DNA of 64,000 nt from Herbidospora mongoliensis (GCF_001570545.1 NZ_BBXD01000014.1:248001-312000), one strand, 5' to 3'; positions 41,621-50,942 are shown, numbered from the stretch's first letter. Notes: a model not told the origin generated them from the sequence alone. Numbers and translations: made by a program.

Positions 41621-43366
41621 TCAGAGCGGCGGATACGCGTTCCGGACGAGATCCCGGAAATAGGACGGCCAGAAGATCCCGTAGCCCGGCGCACCCGGTG
41701 TCGCTCCAGATGGCCGCCACCCTCCGCTCGGAGGGGTGTAATTGGGGTCGCACCAGCGGTTGGGGCCATCGCTCGCGCCGTCCGACTCGCCCGGCGGCCG
41801 GGCCCAGATGTAGGCGTCCACCCCGGGTCTCGGGGCGGCGGCCGGACGTTCGCCGATGCCCGCGTTGAGCTGGTTGCACCAGTTGTAGCGGTTGATGCGC
41901 CGGTCCAGCCTCGACTGGTCGACGTAGGTGTTGACGTCGAAGGAGGCGCTGACGGCGGCCGGCCTGGCGGACCCGCCCCAGCCGTTGCGCGAGGTGTCGA
42001 TCAGCGTGCCGATGTCCGAAGGGAAGCCCGCCTCGATGAGGGCGGCGCGCAGGAAGCGGGTGTAGTCGTCCTCGTCGATGTGGGGGTTCCAGTCGACCCA
42101 CCGGGTCCAGTACAGCGGCGCGCCGGCGACCAGCTTGGTGGTGTCCGGGAGGAAGATCTCCTCCACCGGGACGTAGTTGGCGACGTTGGTGACGAAGCCG
42201 TGCACTCCTGGCGTTCCTTCGACGACCTCCCCGAACAGGTCGATCAAGGGCCCGGAGACCTCGGTCCAGCCGGTGACCGAGGACCGGGCCGCGTCAAGGT
42301 AGACGTAGACGTTCGGGACCGCTCCGAGAGTCGCGATGGCCTGCCTGATGCCCTGGACATACACCCCTGACGTGCGCGCTTCTACGCACGGGGGCTCCTG
42401 GGGCCAGGAGACCATGCTGCCCAGCGTCTCCGGCTCGACGAGGGTGACGATCCTGAGCGGGGCGTAGCGGGGGTCGTCCAGGATCGCCGCGATGGGGTCC
42501 AGGAACTGGTTCTTGTACGCCGCCACCCCGTCGGCCGTCATGGGGAACTCCGCCGTGGAGGCTATCGACGTGCAGTCCTTGCCCGGAAGGTCACTCACCA
42601 CGAGCGTCACGACGACGGGATCCATGTTCCCCTGCGACAGCGCCTGGACGAGGGCCCGATCCAGGTGCTGCCGCAACCCCAGGCCACCCCTGACGGACCC
42701 GATCGCCGCCATGGAGTCCAGCCACAGTGCGGTCGGCTGGAACGCGACCTTCCGCATCGCGGTCCCGACCTCACCACCCGTGGCGGTGGCGGCGGCATCG
42801 ACCTGCGCGACGTAGTCGGGATTCAGATAGCCGCGCGCCCCGAGATAGGGATTGTCGACCCTCCCAGGCGATGGCGATGGCGATGGCGATGGCGATGGCG
42901 ATGGCGATGGCGATGGCGATGGCGATGGCGATGGCGATGGCGATGGCGACGGGCTCGGTGTGGGGGAGGGGCTGGGCGAGGGCGGGCCGCCGCAGGTGGT
43001 GCCGTTCAGGGTGAAGCGGTCGGGAGGGGGGTTGCCGCCGGTCCGGCGGCCGTTGAAGCCGATGGTCACCGTCGCGCCCGGCGCGAGCACCCGGTTGTGT
43101 GGCTCGTTCGCGGCCTGAACCCGGGCCCCGGACTGGCTCCACCGCGCCGACCAGCCATGGGTGATCGTCTGTCCGGCGGTGAAGTCGAACCGCAGCGTCC
43201 AGCCGTCGACCCGATCTCCGGTGTTCTTGATGGTGACCGCCGCGGTGAATCCGCCTGGCCACGCATTCGTCCCGTACGTCACCACACATCCCGGAGCGGC
43301 CCAAGCCACCCCAGGCAGAGCGACGAACACGAGCACGACCCCGACAAGCATGCGCAGGAGCCTCAT
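41621..43366 (-). CDS. Secreted CBM2-GH6 cellulase (endoglucanase/cellobiohydrolase)
   Basis: 581 residues; the ATG at 43366 follows GGGGGG and opens a Sec signal (LRMLVGVVLVFVALPGVAWA). Residues about 25-125 form a CBM2 cellulose-binding domain (GWTLRFDFTAGQTITHGWSA). A Ser-Pro linker (about 127-168) is coded by 13 perfect hexamer repeats. The rest is GH6: VVVTLVVSDLPGKDCTSIAS holds the likely acid (Asp264), and DTSRNGWGGSARP and WCNQLNAGIGERP are family signatures. It hydrolyses beta-1,4-glucan with inversion; the mode (endo or exo) cannot be decided from motifs. Confidence 0.93.
   Translation of the reverse strand: MRLLRMLVGVVLVFVALPGVAWAAPGCVVTYGTNAWPGGFTAAVTIKNTGDRVDGWTLRFDFTAGQTITHGWSARWSQSGARVQAANEPHNRVLAPGATVTIGFNGRRTGGNPPPDRFTLNGTTCGGPPSPSPSPTPSPSPSPSPSPSPSPSPSPSPSPSPSPSPSPGRVDNPYLGARGYLNPDYVAQVDAAATATGGEVGTAMRKVAFQPTALWLDSMAAIGSVRGGLGLRQHLDRALVQALSQGNMDPVVVTLVVSDLPGKDCTSIASTAEFPMTADGVAAYKNQFLDPIAAILDDPRYAPLRIVTLVEPETLGSMVSWPQEPPCVEARTSGVYVQGIRQAIATLGAVPNVYVYLDAARSSVTGWTEVSGPLIDLFGEVVEGTPGVHGFVTNVANYVPVEEIFLPDTTKLVAGAPLYWTRWVDWNPHIDEDDYTRFLRAALIEAGFPSDIGTLIDTSRNGWGGSARPAAVSASFDVNTYVDQSRLDRRINRYNWCNQLNAGIGERPAAAPRPGVDAYIWARPPGESDGASDGPNRWCDPNYTPPSGGWRPSGATPGAPGYGIFWPSYFRDLVRNAYPPL
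42867..42950. repeat. GGCGAT hexanucleotide microsatellite (13 perfect copies plus GGCGAC)
   Basis: Perfect copies run from 42867 to 42944, followed by one GGCGAC. On the coding strand they give alternating Ser-Pro codons in the cellulase linker, always with the same codon pair. Copy-number change by slippage would alter linker length by two residues per unit without breaking the frame. Confidence 0.98.
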
Positions 43367-43594
43367 GGCACCCCCCGGACGCGAAGACCGACCCCCGATC
43401 GTCACCCCGGGAGGCCCGCCCCCGGCAATCTGGCCCGACGAACCCCCAGGTCACCCCTGAACCTTTCACCCTGAACCCCGACGGTGTCTCACCCGCGACA
43501 GCCACAGGCCTTCTGCCGCATCGTCCAGCGCGTAGTTGAACCGCACTCTGGCGCCGACCTGATGACGCGAGGTCACCGGACTGTGGATGATCCG

Positions 43595-44134
43595 CTAACC
43601 ACCCGGTGTCACGTTCGCGCCCGGAAGTGACTCCTCCCGAGCTTCCTGCGAGCCGACAACGGCGTTGAGCCCGCCGTCGACGAGTTGCGCGACCGCTTCG
43701 CCGGAGATGAAGGGCCTTGAGGTCTCCCCCTCGACCCTGATCAACATCCTGGTGGGGGTGCAGAACAGGCTGACCTTGCTCTCGCTGGAACTACCCACCG
43801 CCGGTTCCGTCGGCCCGGAGAACCCCTCATCCCGACTCGGCTCCCCCTCGGACTCGGTCATGTCGACGTGCATGCTCCAGTCTGAGCTGGACAGCCCGCA
43901 CAGGCCGGACGAGTGGATCCACGCGATCAAGTCGTAAGAACCCACTCTGATCTGCGCCAGCGCCCGCTCCGCCTCATCAGGCAGTTCCGCGTGGTCCGTC
44001 AGTCCCTTCAGCTTGGCCAGCGGCCACTGCGCCGGATCCTTCAGCACAGGGTCCACCGCCGGCGTGGAGCACGCCCCAAGGGCCGGTGACACCAGGAGAA
44101 ATGCGACCACGGCACGCGACAGACGATTGATCAC
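43595..44134 (-). CDS. Putative lipoprotein of unknown function
   Basis: 179 residues from a GTG with GGGGGATCGCA upstream. The N-terminus is a lipoprotein signal (RAVVAFLLVSPALGAC, Cys22). The mature part has no recognised domain; it contains YDLIAWIHSSGLCGLSSSDW with a second cysteine, an acidic stretch (MTESEGEPSRDEGFSG), and LFCTPTRMLIRVEGETSRPF. It is probably anchored on the outer face of the membrane. It stands alone between the cellulase and the DUF2306 gene. Confidence 0.7.
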   Translation of the reverse strand: MINRLSRAVVAFLLVSPALGACSTPAVDPVLKDPAQWPLAKLKGLTDHAELPDEAERALAQIRVGSYDLIAWIHSSGLCGLSSSDWSMHVDMTESEGEPSRDEGFSGPTEPAVGSSSESKVSLFCTPTRMLIRVEGETSRPFISGEAVAQLVDGGLNAVVGSQEAREESLPGANVTPGG

Positions 44135-44232
44135 TGCGATCCCCCGTCTCAGCCGATCTTGACTCTGCGCATCTATCCAACGTACAAGCCCTACACGCGC
44201 CACGAGGGAAGCGTGTAGGGCCTTCACCGCTG

Positions 44233-44925
44233 TCATGCCGGCGTGGAGACCTGCGGCGCGTCGCGGCGCTGCTGACGACGGGCCAAGGGGGTCAGCATGC
44301 GCTGGACGATGAAGTATTCGGCGATGAGGACGTTGCCCAGGATGGACGCCCATACGGCGGAGGTGTAGATCGCCTCGAACCCCAGGGAGGGGGACAGTTG
44401 CAGGCCGAGGAGCAGGTAGACGCGCAGGGTGACCGCGGCGAACGTCAGCGTGTAGTTGCGGATCATCCAGATCCGGTGCAGTTGCACCTCGCCCCGGCGG
44501 ATGTTCCGGTAGGCCATGGTCAGGGTGTACAGCCACGCGATCACGAGGATGTAGAACGCGACCTGGACCGCGAAGCCGCTGATCGTGACGGCGGCGTTGA
44601 CCGCGGCCGCGATGGACGCGATCACGACGGAGATCATGTATGTCCGGCCGACGACGCGGTGCAGCTTGGGCCGGCGGACGCGGAGGCGGCTGACGAACTG
44701 CAGCGGTCCGAGGGCCAGGGCGAGGCCGCCCGGGACGGCGTGCACCATCAGGGACAGGTAGTGCAGCGCCACGTCCGGGTTGAGCGGCAACGGGGCGTCG
44801 GCCGCGTCTCCGGTCAGGTACGGCGGTACCGACCCGACGGCGAAGCCGACGGCGGACAGTGCCATCAGCCCCCACAGCGCCCACCACTTCCGGCTGCGGA
44901 TGGAGGGTGCTCTCGTCGTGGGCAT
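44233..44925 (-). CDS. DUF2306-type multi-helix membrane protein
   Basis: 230 residues with about six to seven membrane segments. The pattern YLSLMVHAVPGGLALALGPL, LQFVSRLRVRRPKLHRVVGR and RRGEVQLHRIWMIRNYTLTF, with conserved histidines in HAV, LHR and LHRIW, matches DUF2306 proteins. The histidines suggest heme or metal binding, but function is unproven. Downstream of the SRPBCC and AraC genes on the same strand, 45 bp from the former, so probably co-transcribed. Confidence 0.8.
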   Translation of the reverse strand: MPTTRAPSIRSRKWWALWGLMALSAVGFAVGSVPPYLTGDAADAPLPLNPDVALHYLSLMVHAVPGGLALALGPLQFVSRLRVRRPKLHRVVGRTYMISVVIASIAAAVNAAVTISGFAVQVAFYILVIAWLYTLTMAYRNIRRGEVQLHRIWMIRNYTLTFAAVTLRVYLLLGLQLSPSLGFEAIYTSAVWASILGNVLIAEYFIVQRMLTPLARRQQRRDAPQVSTPA

Positions 44926-44970
44926 CGTGTGTTCCTTCGTTGTCTCGGGTGGTCGAGGAACGGCTGCTGG

Positions 44971-45399
44971 TCACCCATGGGCGTATGCGGCGAGACCGTC
45001 AGCCATGCGTTGCATGAAGCGGGTCAGGTACCAGCGCCAGAAACCACCCGAGAGCGGCATCTTGGGGTCGAACGTGGCGGACCACGTGATGTGTGTGCCT
45101 CCGCCGGGCGCCGGAGTGAGGTCGATGGTCGCGCGGTACGAGCGGAAGGGCCCGCTCACGTTGTCGTAGACGAACCGCCGGTCGTCGATCAGTTCGACGA
45201 TCCGTTCCCGGGAGACGCTGCGGCCGCTGCGGAAGATCCTGGTGTCGCCGACCTGTTGCCGGTCCTCGGGGTCGCCGTTCTCGATGTCGGCGGAGTCGAT
45301 CGGCGACCACCGGGGCCAGGTGGCCGCGTGGGTGAGCGCCGAGAAGACGGCGTCAGGTGCGGCCTGCGAGCGTGCGGTCACGCCATAGGAGTACGGCAT
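44971..45399 (-). CDS. SRPBCC-family (polyketide cyclase/START-like) protein
   Basis: 142 residues from the ATG at 45399, with GAGGTGC close upstream. N-terminal strand YSYGVTARSQAAPDAVFSAL, then WPRWSPIDSADIENGDPED, the middle TIDLTPAPGGGTHITWSATF and a C-terminal long helix WRWYLTRFMQRMADGLAAYA give the helix-grip fold that binds hydrophobic ligands. The actual ligand is unknown. It lies between the AraC regulator and the DUF2306 membrane gene, suggesting a three-gene unit. Confidence 0.82.
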   Translation of the reverse strand: MPYSYGVTARSQAAPDAVFSALTHAATWPRWSPIDSADIENGDPEDRQQVGDTRIFRSGRSVSRERIVELIDDRRFVYDNVSGPFRSYRATIDLTPAPGGGTHITWSATFDPKMPLSGGFWRWYLTRFMQRMADGLAAYAHG

Positions 45400-45458
45400 G
45401 CACCTCAACGTAGAAGCCGCCGACGTGGCTGGACATGCGCACGATTGCGGTCGATCGA

Positions 45459-46337
45459 TCAGTTGTTGCGGTATGCCGAGGGGCGTACACCCGTATGGCG
45501 CAGGAAGGCCGTCGACAACGCGCCCGGAGTGGCGAACCCGCAGCGCGGGGCGATCTGCTCGATGCTGAGGGAGGTGGTGGACAGCAGCCGTCGCGCCTGT
45601 TCGATCCGTAGCCGGGTGAGGTACCGGTGTGGTGTCTCGCCGGTGGCCTGCCGGAAAACGCGGACGAAGTGGTAGACGCTCAGATGGACTTCGGCGGCGA
45701 TCGTGGCCAGTGTCAGAGATTCCGCCAGGCGATCTCGCATGATGGCGACGCCCGCCCGGACGGCGGCATGCTCGGGACCGGCCAGGCGCACGCCCCTGCC
45801 GAGAGTCAGCACGTGCGTCGAGAGAAACGCCGCAGCGGACTCCGCGTACAGGTCGCTCGCTCCGCCGGTGCCCGGCAGCGCACGAAGAATCTGCTCGACG
45901 ACCGGATCTCCCGCCCCGAGGGCGGCCGACAGGCTCTCGAAGTCGGGCTCACGACCACCCAGCGCCCCTGCGGCCCCCCGGACGGCCGATGAGGGAATGT
46001 GCACCTGGACGGTCCGCAACCGGGACGTCGCCCGATAGGTGAAGGAGGTGGCGCGCCCGGGAAGCATGAGTTCTATGTGACCCGGCGCCCACCGCCGCTC
46101 AACGGGCCTGCCGCCGGCGTACAGCCGGACGTCCGCGTTTCCCGCTACGCACAGCACGATATGCAGGTCGGACACCGCGGGTAACGGAAGATGCTCGGCT
46201 TCGGACGCGTGGTCGAAACTCTGTACCAGCAGCGACCGCCAACCGGCGTTTTCCCAGCTGTTGTACGTGTGTCGCACATACGCCGCCGTGTCGAAATCGG
46301 CATAAGACGATGTATCGAAGTCAGGCGAATCGAACAC
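45459..46337 (-). CDS. AraC-family transcriptional regulator
   Basis: 292 residues from a GTG. The N-terminal cupin-like sensor contains SDLHIVLCVAGNADVRLYAG and PGHIELMLPGRATSFTYRA. The C-terminal double helix-turn-helix reads ESLTLATIAAEVHLSVYHFV, then RVFRQATGETPHRYLTRLRI and IAPRCGFATPGALSTAFLRH. It probably controls the downstream SRPBCC/DUF2306 genes. The effector is unknown. Confidence 0.9.
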   Translation of the reverse strand: MFDSPDFDTSSYADFDTAAYVRHTYNSWENAGWRSLLVQSFDHASEAEHLPLPAVSDLHIVLCVAGNADVRLYAGGRPVERRWAPGHIELMLPGRATSFTYRATSRLRTVQVHIPSSAVRGAAGALGGREPDFESLSAALGAGDPVVEQILRALPGTGGASDLYAESAAAFLSTHVLTLGRGVRLAGPEHAAVRAGVAIMRDRLAESLTLATIAAEVHLSVYHFVRVFRQATGETPHRYLTRLRIEQARRLLSTTSLSIEQIAPRCGFATPGALSTAFLRHTGVRPSAYRNN

Positions 46338-46981
46338 ACCAGGAGTCTAGTCGGCGGCCAAATACCCGGACCGCCCGGCGGCAGGCGCGAGCGCAATTTA
46401 CCGTCTTCGACGTCAAATCGAGATCACCGCTCAACTGTGCTTCGGTGGAAAGTCCGACGATCATTTCGCCGCAGGCCTGATTCGCTACCTGATGAGCCGT
46501 ATCAGCCACCGATTTTCGGCTCAGCTCTAAGCCTGGCTGTCCTCGACCTACGACCCAGGGTCGGCCGATTCCTACCGAAACTATCGGGAGCTTACCGAAA
46601 TTTCTAGGCCGGGCAAGCTGTGCGTGACAGCGGCATTTCATGATCATTTTCGCTGAGCGCCGCCCTGAAGCCAGCATGCGATCGGCCTCTTCGCCACGAA
46701 AGTTTCATCCGGCGTACGAGGAGCGGGTGTGAACTTTCCCTGGCCAGCGCGCGCAGGGACGCGCCCGGCGGGCCCGGCACTCGGGGCTGCGTATCAAGTT
46801 GCTTGACATTCGCAATCGGGTCGTATGTGCTCCCTTGCGTTACACCGCATACAGCGCGCAATCGGCACACCCATAAACCCATTTCGTTTTCGCAGCCCCG
46901 GCATTCGATGCCGCTGATGGAGAGGAACGCAGCACATGCCTTTATCGTCGGCCCGGTCCCCACAGCCAAAGGGAATCGCAC
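46338..46981. promoter_or_regulatory. 644-bp non-coding region upstream of the first secreted esterase
   Basis: No gene is supported and the base composition is less GC-rich than the neighbours. A near-direct repeat, CCTACCGAAA (46571-46580) and CTTACCGAAA (46591-46600), is spaced by two helical turns. GAAAGTTTC lies at 46698-46706. A TTGACA at 46803-46808 could be a -35 box, but no well-spaced -10 box is visible. The region should carry the promoters of the esterase and of the divergent AraC gene. Confidence 0.5.
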
Positions 46982-48355
46982 ATGTTGAAGCATAGGTCTG
47001 TCTTCGGGGCCGTGGCGCTCGCGGCGGCTGTCGTCCTGGTGACGGGGCACGCGGCGATGAGCAGCGGCAGCACAGGAGCCTCGGCGTCCGCCGCCGCGCT
47101 CGCGGCGACCACGGGATGCGGGAAGAGCCCGACGCTGAGCAGCGGAACCCACACCATTCAGTCCAGCGGAAAGAATCGCAGTTTCATTCTGCGAATTCCC
47201 GCGAACTACAACAACAACAATCCCTACCGTCTGATCTTCGGCATCCACTGGCTGAACGGCACCATGAACGACGTCGACTCCGGTGGAAGCAGCGGGTCGT
47301 CCTGGTCCTACTACGGACAGCGGCAGCTGTCGAACAACACCGCGATCTTCATCGCGCCGCAGGGCCTCAACAACGGCTGGGCCAACTCCAACGGCGAAGA
47401 CGTCACCCTCATGGACGACATCATGGCGCGGGTGGAGGCGGATCTCTGCGTCGACACCTCGCTGCGTTTCGCCATGGGCTTCAGCTACGGCGGCGCCATG
47501 AGCTACTCCCTGGCGTGCAGCCGCGCGACGGTCTTCCGCGCGGTCGCGGTGTTCGCCGGCGGGCAGCTCAGCGGATGCAGCGGCGGCAACCAGCCCATCG
47601 CCTACATGGGACTGCACGGCATCACCGACAGCGTCCTCAACATCTCGCAGGGACGGACGATGCGGGACAGGTTCGTCCGCAACAACGGCTGTACCTCCCA
47701 GAACCCGCCGGAGCCCTCCTCGGGCAGCCGCGGGCACGTCGTCACCGCCTACTCGGGCTGCCAGTCCGGTTACCCGGTCGTCTGGGCCGCGTACGACAAC
47801 GGTCACACGCCCGCCCCGGTGGACGGGACCTACACCGAGAACGGCGCCCAGACCTGGACCAAGGGGGAGGTGTGGAAGTTCATCTCCCAGTTCCAGAGCA
47901 CCTCCACGCCGACCAGCCCGTCGCCCAGCCCGAGCGCCAGCCCCAGCGTCACCCCGTCGCCCACCCCGACGCCGACGCCCTCGACCAGCTTCCGCCTGCG
48001 TAACGAGGCCGCCGGACGCTGCGTCGACTCTCCCAACAGCGCCAGCGCCAACGGCACCCTGCTGCAGATCTACGACTGCCACAGCAACCCCAACCAGATC
48101 TTCAGCTACGGCTCCGGCAGACTCCAGACCCTCGGCAAGTGCCTGGACGCCCCCACGAACGCCGGCAACGGCACCCGCGTGCAGCTGTGGGACTGCCACA
48201 CCAACAGCAACCAGCAGTGGACCTTCAACTCCAATGGCACCGTGACCAGCGGCGCCAACAACCTCTGCCTCAACGCCACCGGCACCGGCAACAGTGCCAC
48301 CGTGACCGTCGCCTCGTGCAACGGCCAGGCCGCCCAGAGATGGACCCGGGCATGA
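46982..48355 (+). CDS. Secreted CE1-type esterase (feruloyl esterase/PHB-depolymerase-like) with ricin-type domain
   Basis: 457 residues. The Sec signal (SVFGAVALAAAVVLVTGHAA) is followed by an alpha/beta-hydrolase domain with the nucleophile elbow GFSYGGAMSY (Ser168), YRLIFGIHWLNGTMNDVDSG (oxyanion-hole region) and PVVWAAYDNGHTPAP (catalytic His). It resembles FaeC-type feruloyl esterases. A Ser/Pro/Thr linker (TPTSPSPSPSASPSVTPSPT) leads to a ricin-type beta-trefoil with repeated CVDSPNSASANGT, CLDAPTNAGNGT and QLWDCHTNSNQQW motifs. The likely extracellular target is ester groups on plant xylan. Confidence 0.88.
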   Translation: MLKHRSVFGAVALAAAVVLVTGHAAMSSGSTGASASAAALAATTGCGKSPTLSSGTHTIQSSGKNRSFILRIPANYNNNNPYRLIFGIHWLNGTMNDVDSGGSSGSSWSYYGQRQLSNNTAIFIAPQGLNNGWANSNGEDVTLMDDIMARVEADLCVDTSLRFAMGFSYGGAMSYSLACSRATVFRAVAVFAGGQLSGCSGGNQPIAYMGLHGITDSVLNISQGRTMRDRFVRNNGCTSQNPPEPSSGSRGHVVTAYSGCQSGYPVVWAAYDNGHTPAPVDGTYTENGAQTWTKGEVWKFISQFQSTSTPTSPSPSPSASPSVTPSPTPTPTPSTSFRLRNEAAGRCVDSPNSASANGTLLQIYDCHSNPNQIFSYGSGRLQTLGKCLDAPTNAGNGTRVQLWDCHTNSNQQWTFNSNGTVTSGANNLCLNATGTGNSATVTVASCNGQAAQRWTRA

Positions 48356-48377
48356 CCACCCGCTAGCCGATGGCAGA

Positions 48378-48412
48378 CGTCGGGTCCAGGCGAACCTCGC
48401 CTGGGCCCGACG
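48378..48412. terminator. Bidirectional hairpin terminator between the esterase and znuB genes
   Basis: CGTCGGGTCCAGGCG (48378-48392) pairs with CGCCTGGGCCCGACG (48398-48412) over 15 positions with one G-T wobble and a 5-base loop. It lies between two convergent stop codons (48355 and 48417). Confidence 0.85.
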
Positions 48413-48416
48413 CGCG

Positions 48417-49256
48417 TCATCTGGCCCGCACCCCGCCGACGGCCCGGCAGGCCAGGTAGAGGGTGAAGGAGATGGTCGTGACGTACGGGCTGATGGGCAC
48501 GCTGCTGCCCAGGGCGAGCAGGATGCCGCCGACGACCGAGGTCACCGCGAACGCGACGCTGAGCAGCGTCACCCGCAGCGGCGAGGCGGTGATCCGCATC
48601 GCCGCCGCGGCGGGGGTGACCAGGAGCGCGAGAACCAGGAGCGCGCCGACGACCTGGATGGAGACGGCCACCGTCAGGCCGAGCAGCACCATGAAGACGG
48701 GCGAGAGGATCCCGACGGGGACGCCTCTCGCGGCGGCGACGTCGGGGTCCAGGCTGGCGAAGACCAGAGGCCGCCAGATCACGGCGAGCGCGACGAGCAC
48801 CACGACGGACGTGCCGACGAGCCAGCTCATCTGTACCGTGTCGACGGCCACGATCTGGCCGGTCAGCAGGCCGAACTTGTTGGCCGCGCGGCCTTTGTAC
48901 AGGGCCAGGAACAGCACGCCCAGGCCGAGGCCGAAGGGCATGAGGATGCCGATGACGGAGTTGCGGTCCTTGGCCCGTACACCCAGCGCCCCGATGATCA
49001 GGGCGGCGACGATCGACCCCGCGAGCGAACCCGCCGCGACGTTCACGCCGAGCAGCAGCGCCGCGGACGCGCCCGCGAACGACAGTTCCGCGACTCCGTG
49101 CACCGCGAAGGCGAGGTCGCGCATCATGACGAAGGTGCCGATGACGCCGCCGACCAGGCCCAGCACGGCGCCCGCGATCAGGGAGTTGTGGACCAGGGCC
49201 AGCAGTTCGCCGTAGTCGTCGAAGGTGAAGATCTGCTGCCAGACGTCGCCGGTCAT
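48417..49256 (-). CDS. znuB: Zinc/manganese ABC transporter permease, ZnuB type
   Basis: 279 residues from an ATG overlapping the ATPase stop (ATGA). About eight membrane segments with ABC-3 family patterns: SLIAGAVLGLVGGVIGTFVM, AVHGVAELSFAGASAALLLG and QVVGALLVLALLVTPAAAAM. Imports zinc (or manganese) delivered by the binding protein at 50026. Zinc is preferred because candidate Zur boxes precede the operon and the partner resembles ZnuA. Confidence 0.9.
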   Translation of the reverse strand: MTGDVWQQIFTFDDYGELLALVHNSLIAGAVLGLVGGVIGTFVMMRDLAFAVHGVAELSFAGASAALLLGVNVAAGSLAGSIVAALIIGALGVRAKDRNSVIGILMPFGLGLGVLFLALYKGRAANKFGLLTGQIVAVDTVQMSWLVGTSVVVLVALAVIWRPLVFASLDPDVAAARGVPVGILSPVFMVLLGLTVAVSIQVVGALLVLALLVTPAAAAMRITASPLRVTLLSVAFAVTSVVGGILLALGSSVPISPYVTTISFTLYLACRAVGGVRAR

Positions 49257-50029
49257 ACCGTGGTCTCTCCGCCGTGGTCGTACGCGCCCGGCGCTCCGAC
49301 GACCACGAGCCTGCCGTTGATCCGGGCGACCTCCAGCGGGCTGCCGTACAGGTCGGACAGGCTCGCCGAGGTCATGACCTCGGCGGGGGAGCCGAGGCGG
49401 AATCGCCCCTGGGCGAGATAGAGGACGCGGTCCACCATCTCCAGGACGGGATTGATCTCGTGGGTCACGAACACCACCGTGGTGTCGTGGGCGCGCCGCC
49501 GTTCGTCCACGAGTTCGGCGACCACCTTCTGATGGTGCAGGTCCAGGGACAGCAGCGGCTCGTCGCACAGCAGGACCGCCGGATCGGCGGCCAGTGCCTG
49601 GGCGACCCGCAGCCGTTGCAGCTCGCCGCCCGAGAGCAGAGCCAGGGGGCGGTCGGCGTAGCTCGCCGCGCCCACGGCCTCCAGCAGTTCGTCGACCCGC
49701 CGCCGGATCCGGCGCGTGCCGAAGGGCAGGCCCCAGCGGTGGCCGTCCAGCCCGAGCCGGATCAGGTCGCGGCCACGCAGGGGCGTCTGCGGGGCGACCG
49801 CCCGATGTTGCGGGATGTAGCCGAGCGGCCGTCCCTCGATCAGCAGGGTGCCGGTGCTCAACCGTTGTTGCCCGAGCAGGACGCGTAGGAAGCTGGTCTT
49901 CCCCGAGCCGTTGGGGCCGAGGACGGCGACGAACTCGCCCCGTCCCAGCTCCAGGTCCAGGTTCTGCCACAGCACCCGGTCGCCGAACGCGAGCCCGGCG
50001 CCGCGCAGGCTGATCGTCGCGTCGGTCAC
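49253..50029 (-). CDS. znuC: Zinc/manganese ABC transporter ATP-binding protein, ZnuC type
   Basis: 258 residues from a GTG overlapping the znuA stop. Walker A is GPNGSGKT, the Q-loop IPQHRAVAPQTPLRGRDLIR, the signature LSGGELQR and Walker B VLLCDEPLLSLD, with a switch histidine in VVFVTHEIN. Sandwiched with 4-bp overlaps between znuA and znuB, giving a complete three-part importer. Confidence 0.92.
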   Translation of the reverse strand: MTDATISLRGAGLAFGDRVLWQNLDLELGRGEFVAVLGPNGSGKTSFLRVLLGQQRLSTGTLLIEGRPLGYIPQHRAVAPQTPLRGRDLIRLGLDGHRWGLPFGTRRIRRRVDELLEAVGAASYADRPLALLSGGELQRLRVAQALAADPAVLLCDEPLLSLDLHHQKVVAELVDERRRAHDTTVVFVTHEINPVLEMVDRVLYLAQGRFRLGSPAEVMTSASLSDLYGSPLEVARINGRLVVVGAPGAYDHGGETTV

Positions 50030-50925
50030 GGGACGAGGGCGGCCTGGAGGGCGTCGATGGTGGAGGTCATCCAGCCGACGTAGTCCTTGCCTTCGGGCAG
50101 GGTCTCGGTGACCGGGACCACCGCGACGTCGTTGTCGGTCGCCGCCTTCTTGAGCTGCTCGGTCTGCGGGCCGCTGGTCTGCTCGTTGTAGACCAGCGCT
50201 TCCACCTTCTTCCCGGTGAACAGGGCGGTCGTCTCGGCCAGGACGGCGGGGGAGACGTCGTCGCCTTCTTCGATGGCCTCGCTGAACTCCTCGGGCGTCA
50301 GGTTCTCCAGGCCGGCGGCGTCCAGCAGGTAGAGGGGTACGGGTTCGGTGATGGCCACCGCGGTTCCCCCCACCTCGGCGGCGAGGGCGGCGGTGCGGTC
50401 CTCCAGCGGCTTCAGCTTGTTCTTGAACGCGTCGGCGTTGGCGGTGAACGTGGCGGCGTTGGCGGGGTCGGCCGTGGCCAGGGCCGTGGAGATCTGGTCG
50501 GCGATCTTGGCCACGGACGGGAGGTCGTACCAGATGTGCTCGTTGAGCTCGCCGCCCGCGGGTGCCGTCTTCCCGGAGACGGTGACCGCGTTGATGACCC
50601 GCGCGGAGGTGTTGCCGCCGGCCTTGAGCATGGTGTCGACGAAGTCGTCGTAGCCGCCGCCGTTCTCGATGACGACCTTGGCCTTGGAGAGCGTCAGCTG
50701 GTTGCGGGTGCTGGCCTCGTAGGAGTGGGGGTCCTGCCCGGGGTCGGAGATGATCGAGGTCACGTCGACCCGATCGCCGCCCACCTGCCGGGCGATGTCC
50801 CCGTACACGTTCGTCGACGCGACGACCGTGATGGGTTCCGAAGCGGTGGCGGGAGTCGTGGTGCCGCCGCATGCCGCGACGAGCAGGACGAGGGAGCAGA
50901 GGGCGGCAGAGCGCAGGGGATGCAT
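50026..50925 (-). CDS. znuA: Zinc ABC transporter substrate-binding lipoprotein, ZnuA type
   Basis: 299 residues from the ATG at 50925 with AGGAAGG 6 bp upstream. Lipoprotein signal ends in LLVAAC. The cluster A-I fold is shown by ITVVASTNVYGDIARQVGGD, SDPGQDPHSYEAS (first metal His), GGELNEHIWYDLPSVAKIAD (second His), VAITEPVPLYLL and VEALVYNEQTSGPQTEQLKK. The long His/Asp-rich loop of E. coli ZnuA is absent. Candidate Zur boxes lie just upstream. Confidence 0.92.
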   Translation of the reverse strand: MHPLRSAALCSLVLLVAACGGTTTPATASEPITVVASTNVYGDIARQVGGDRVDVTSIISDPGQDPHSYEASTRNQLTLSKAKVVIENGGGYDDFVDTMLKAGGNTSARVINAVTVSGKTAPAGGELNEHIWYDLPSVAKIADQISTALATADPANAATFTANADAFKNKLKPLEDRTAALAAEVGGTAVAITEPVPLYLLDAAGLENLTPEEFSEAIEEGDDVSPAVLAETTALFTGKKVEALVYNEQTSGPQTEQLKKAATDNDVAVVPVTETLPEGKDYVGWMTSTIDALQAALVP

Positions 50926-50942
50926 GCCGGGCCTTCCTGGAT

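Noticed and set aside
42867-42950. Non-coding satellite or CRISPR-like repeat
   Set aside because: The hexamer is in frame within the cellulase and encodes a normal Ser-Pro linker.
46321-46677. Minus-strand ORF of 118 codons upstream of the AraC gene
   Set aside because: Overlaps the start of the AraC regulator, lacks a ribosome site and shows no domain; the region reads as promoter DNA.
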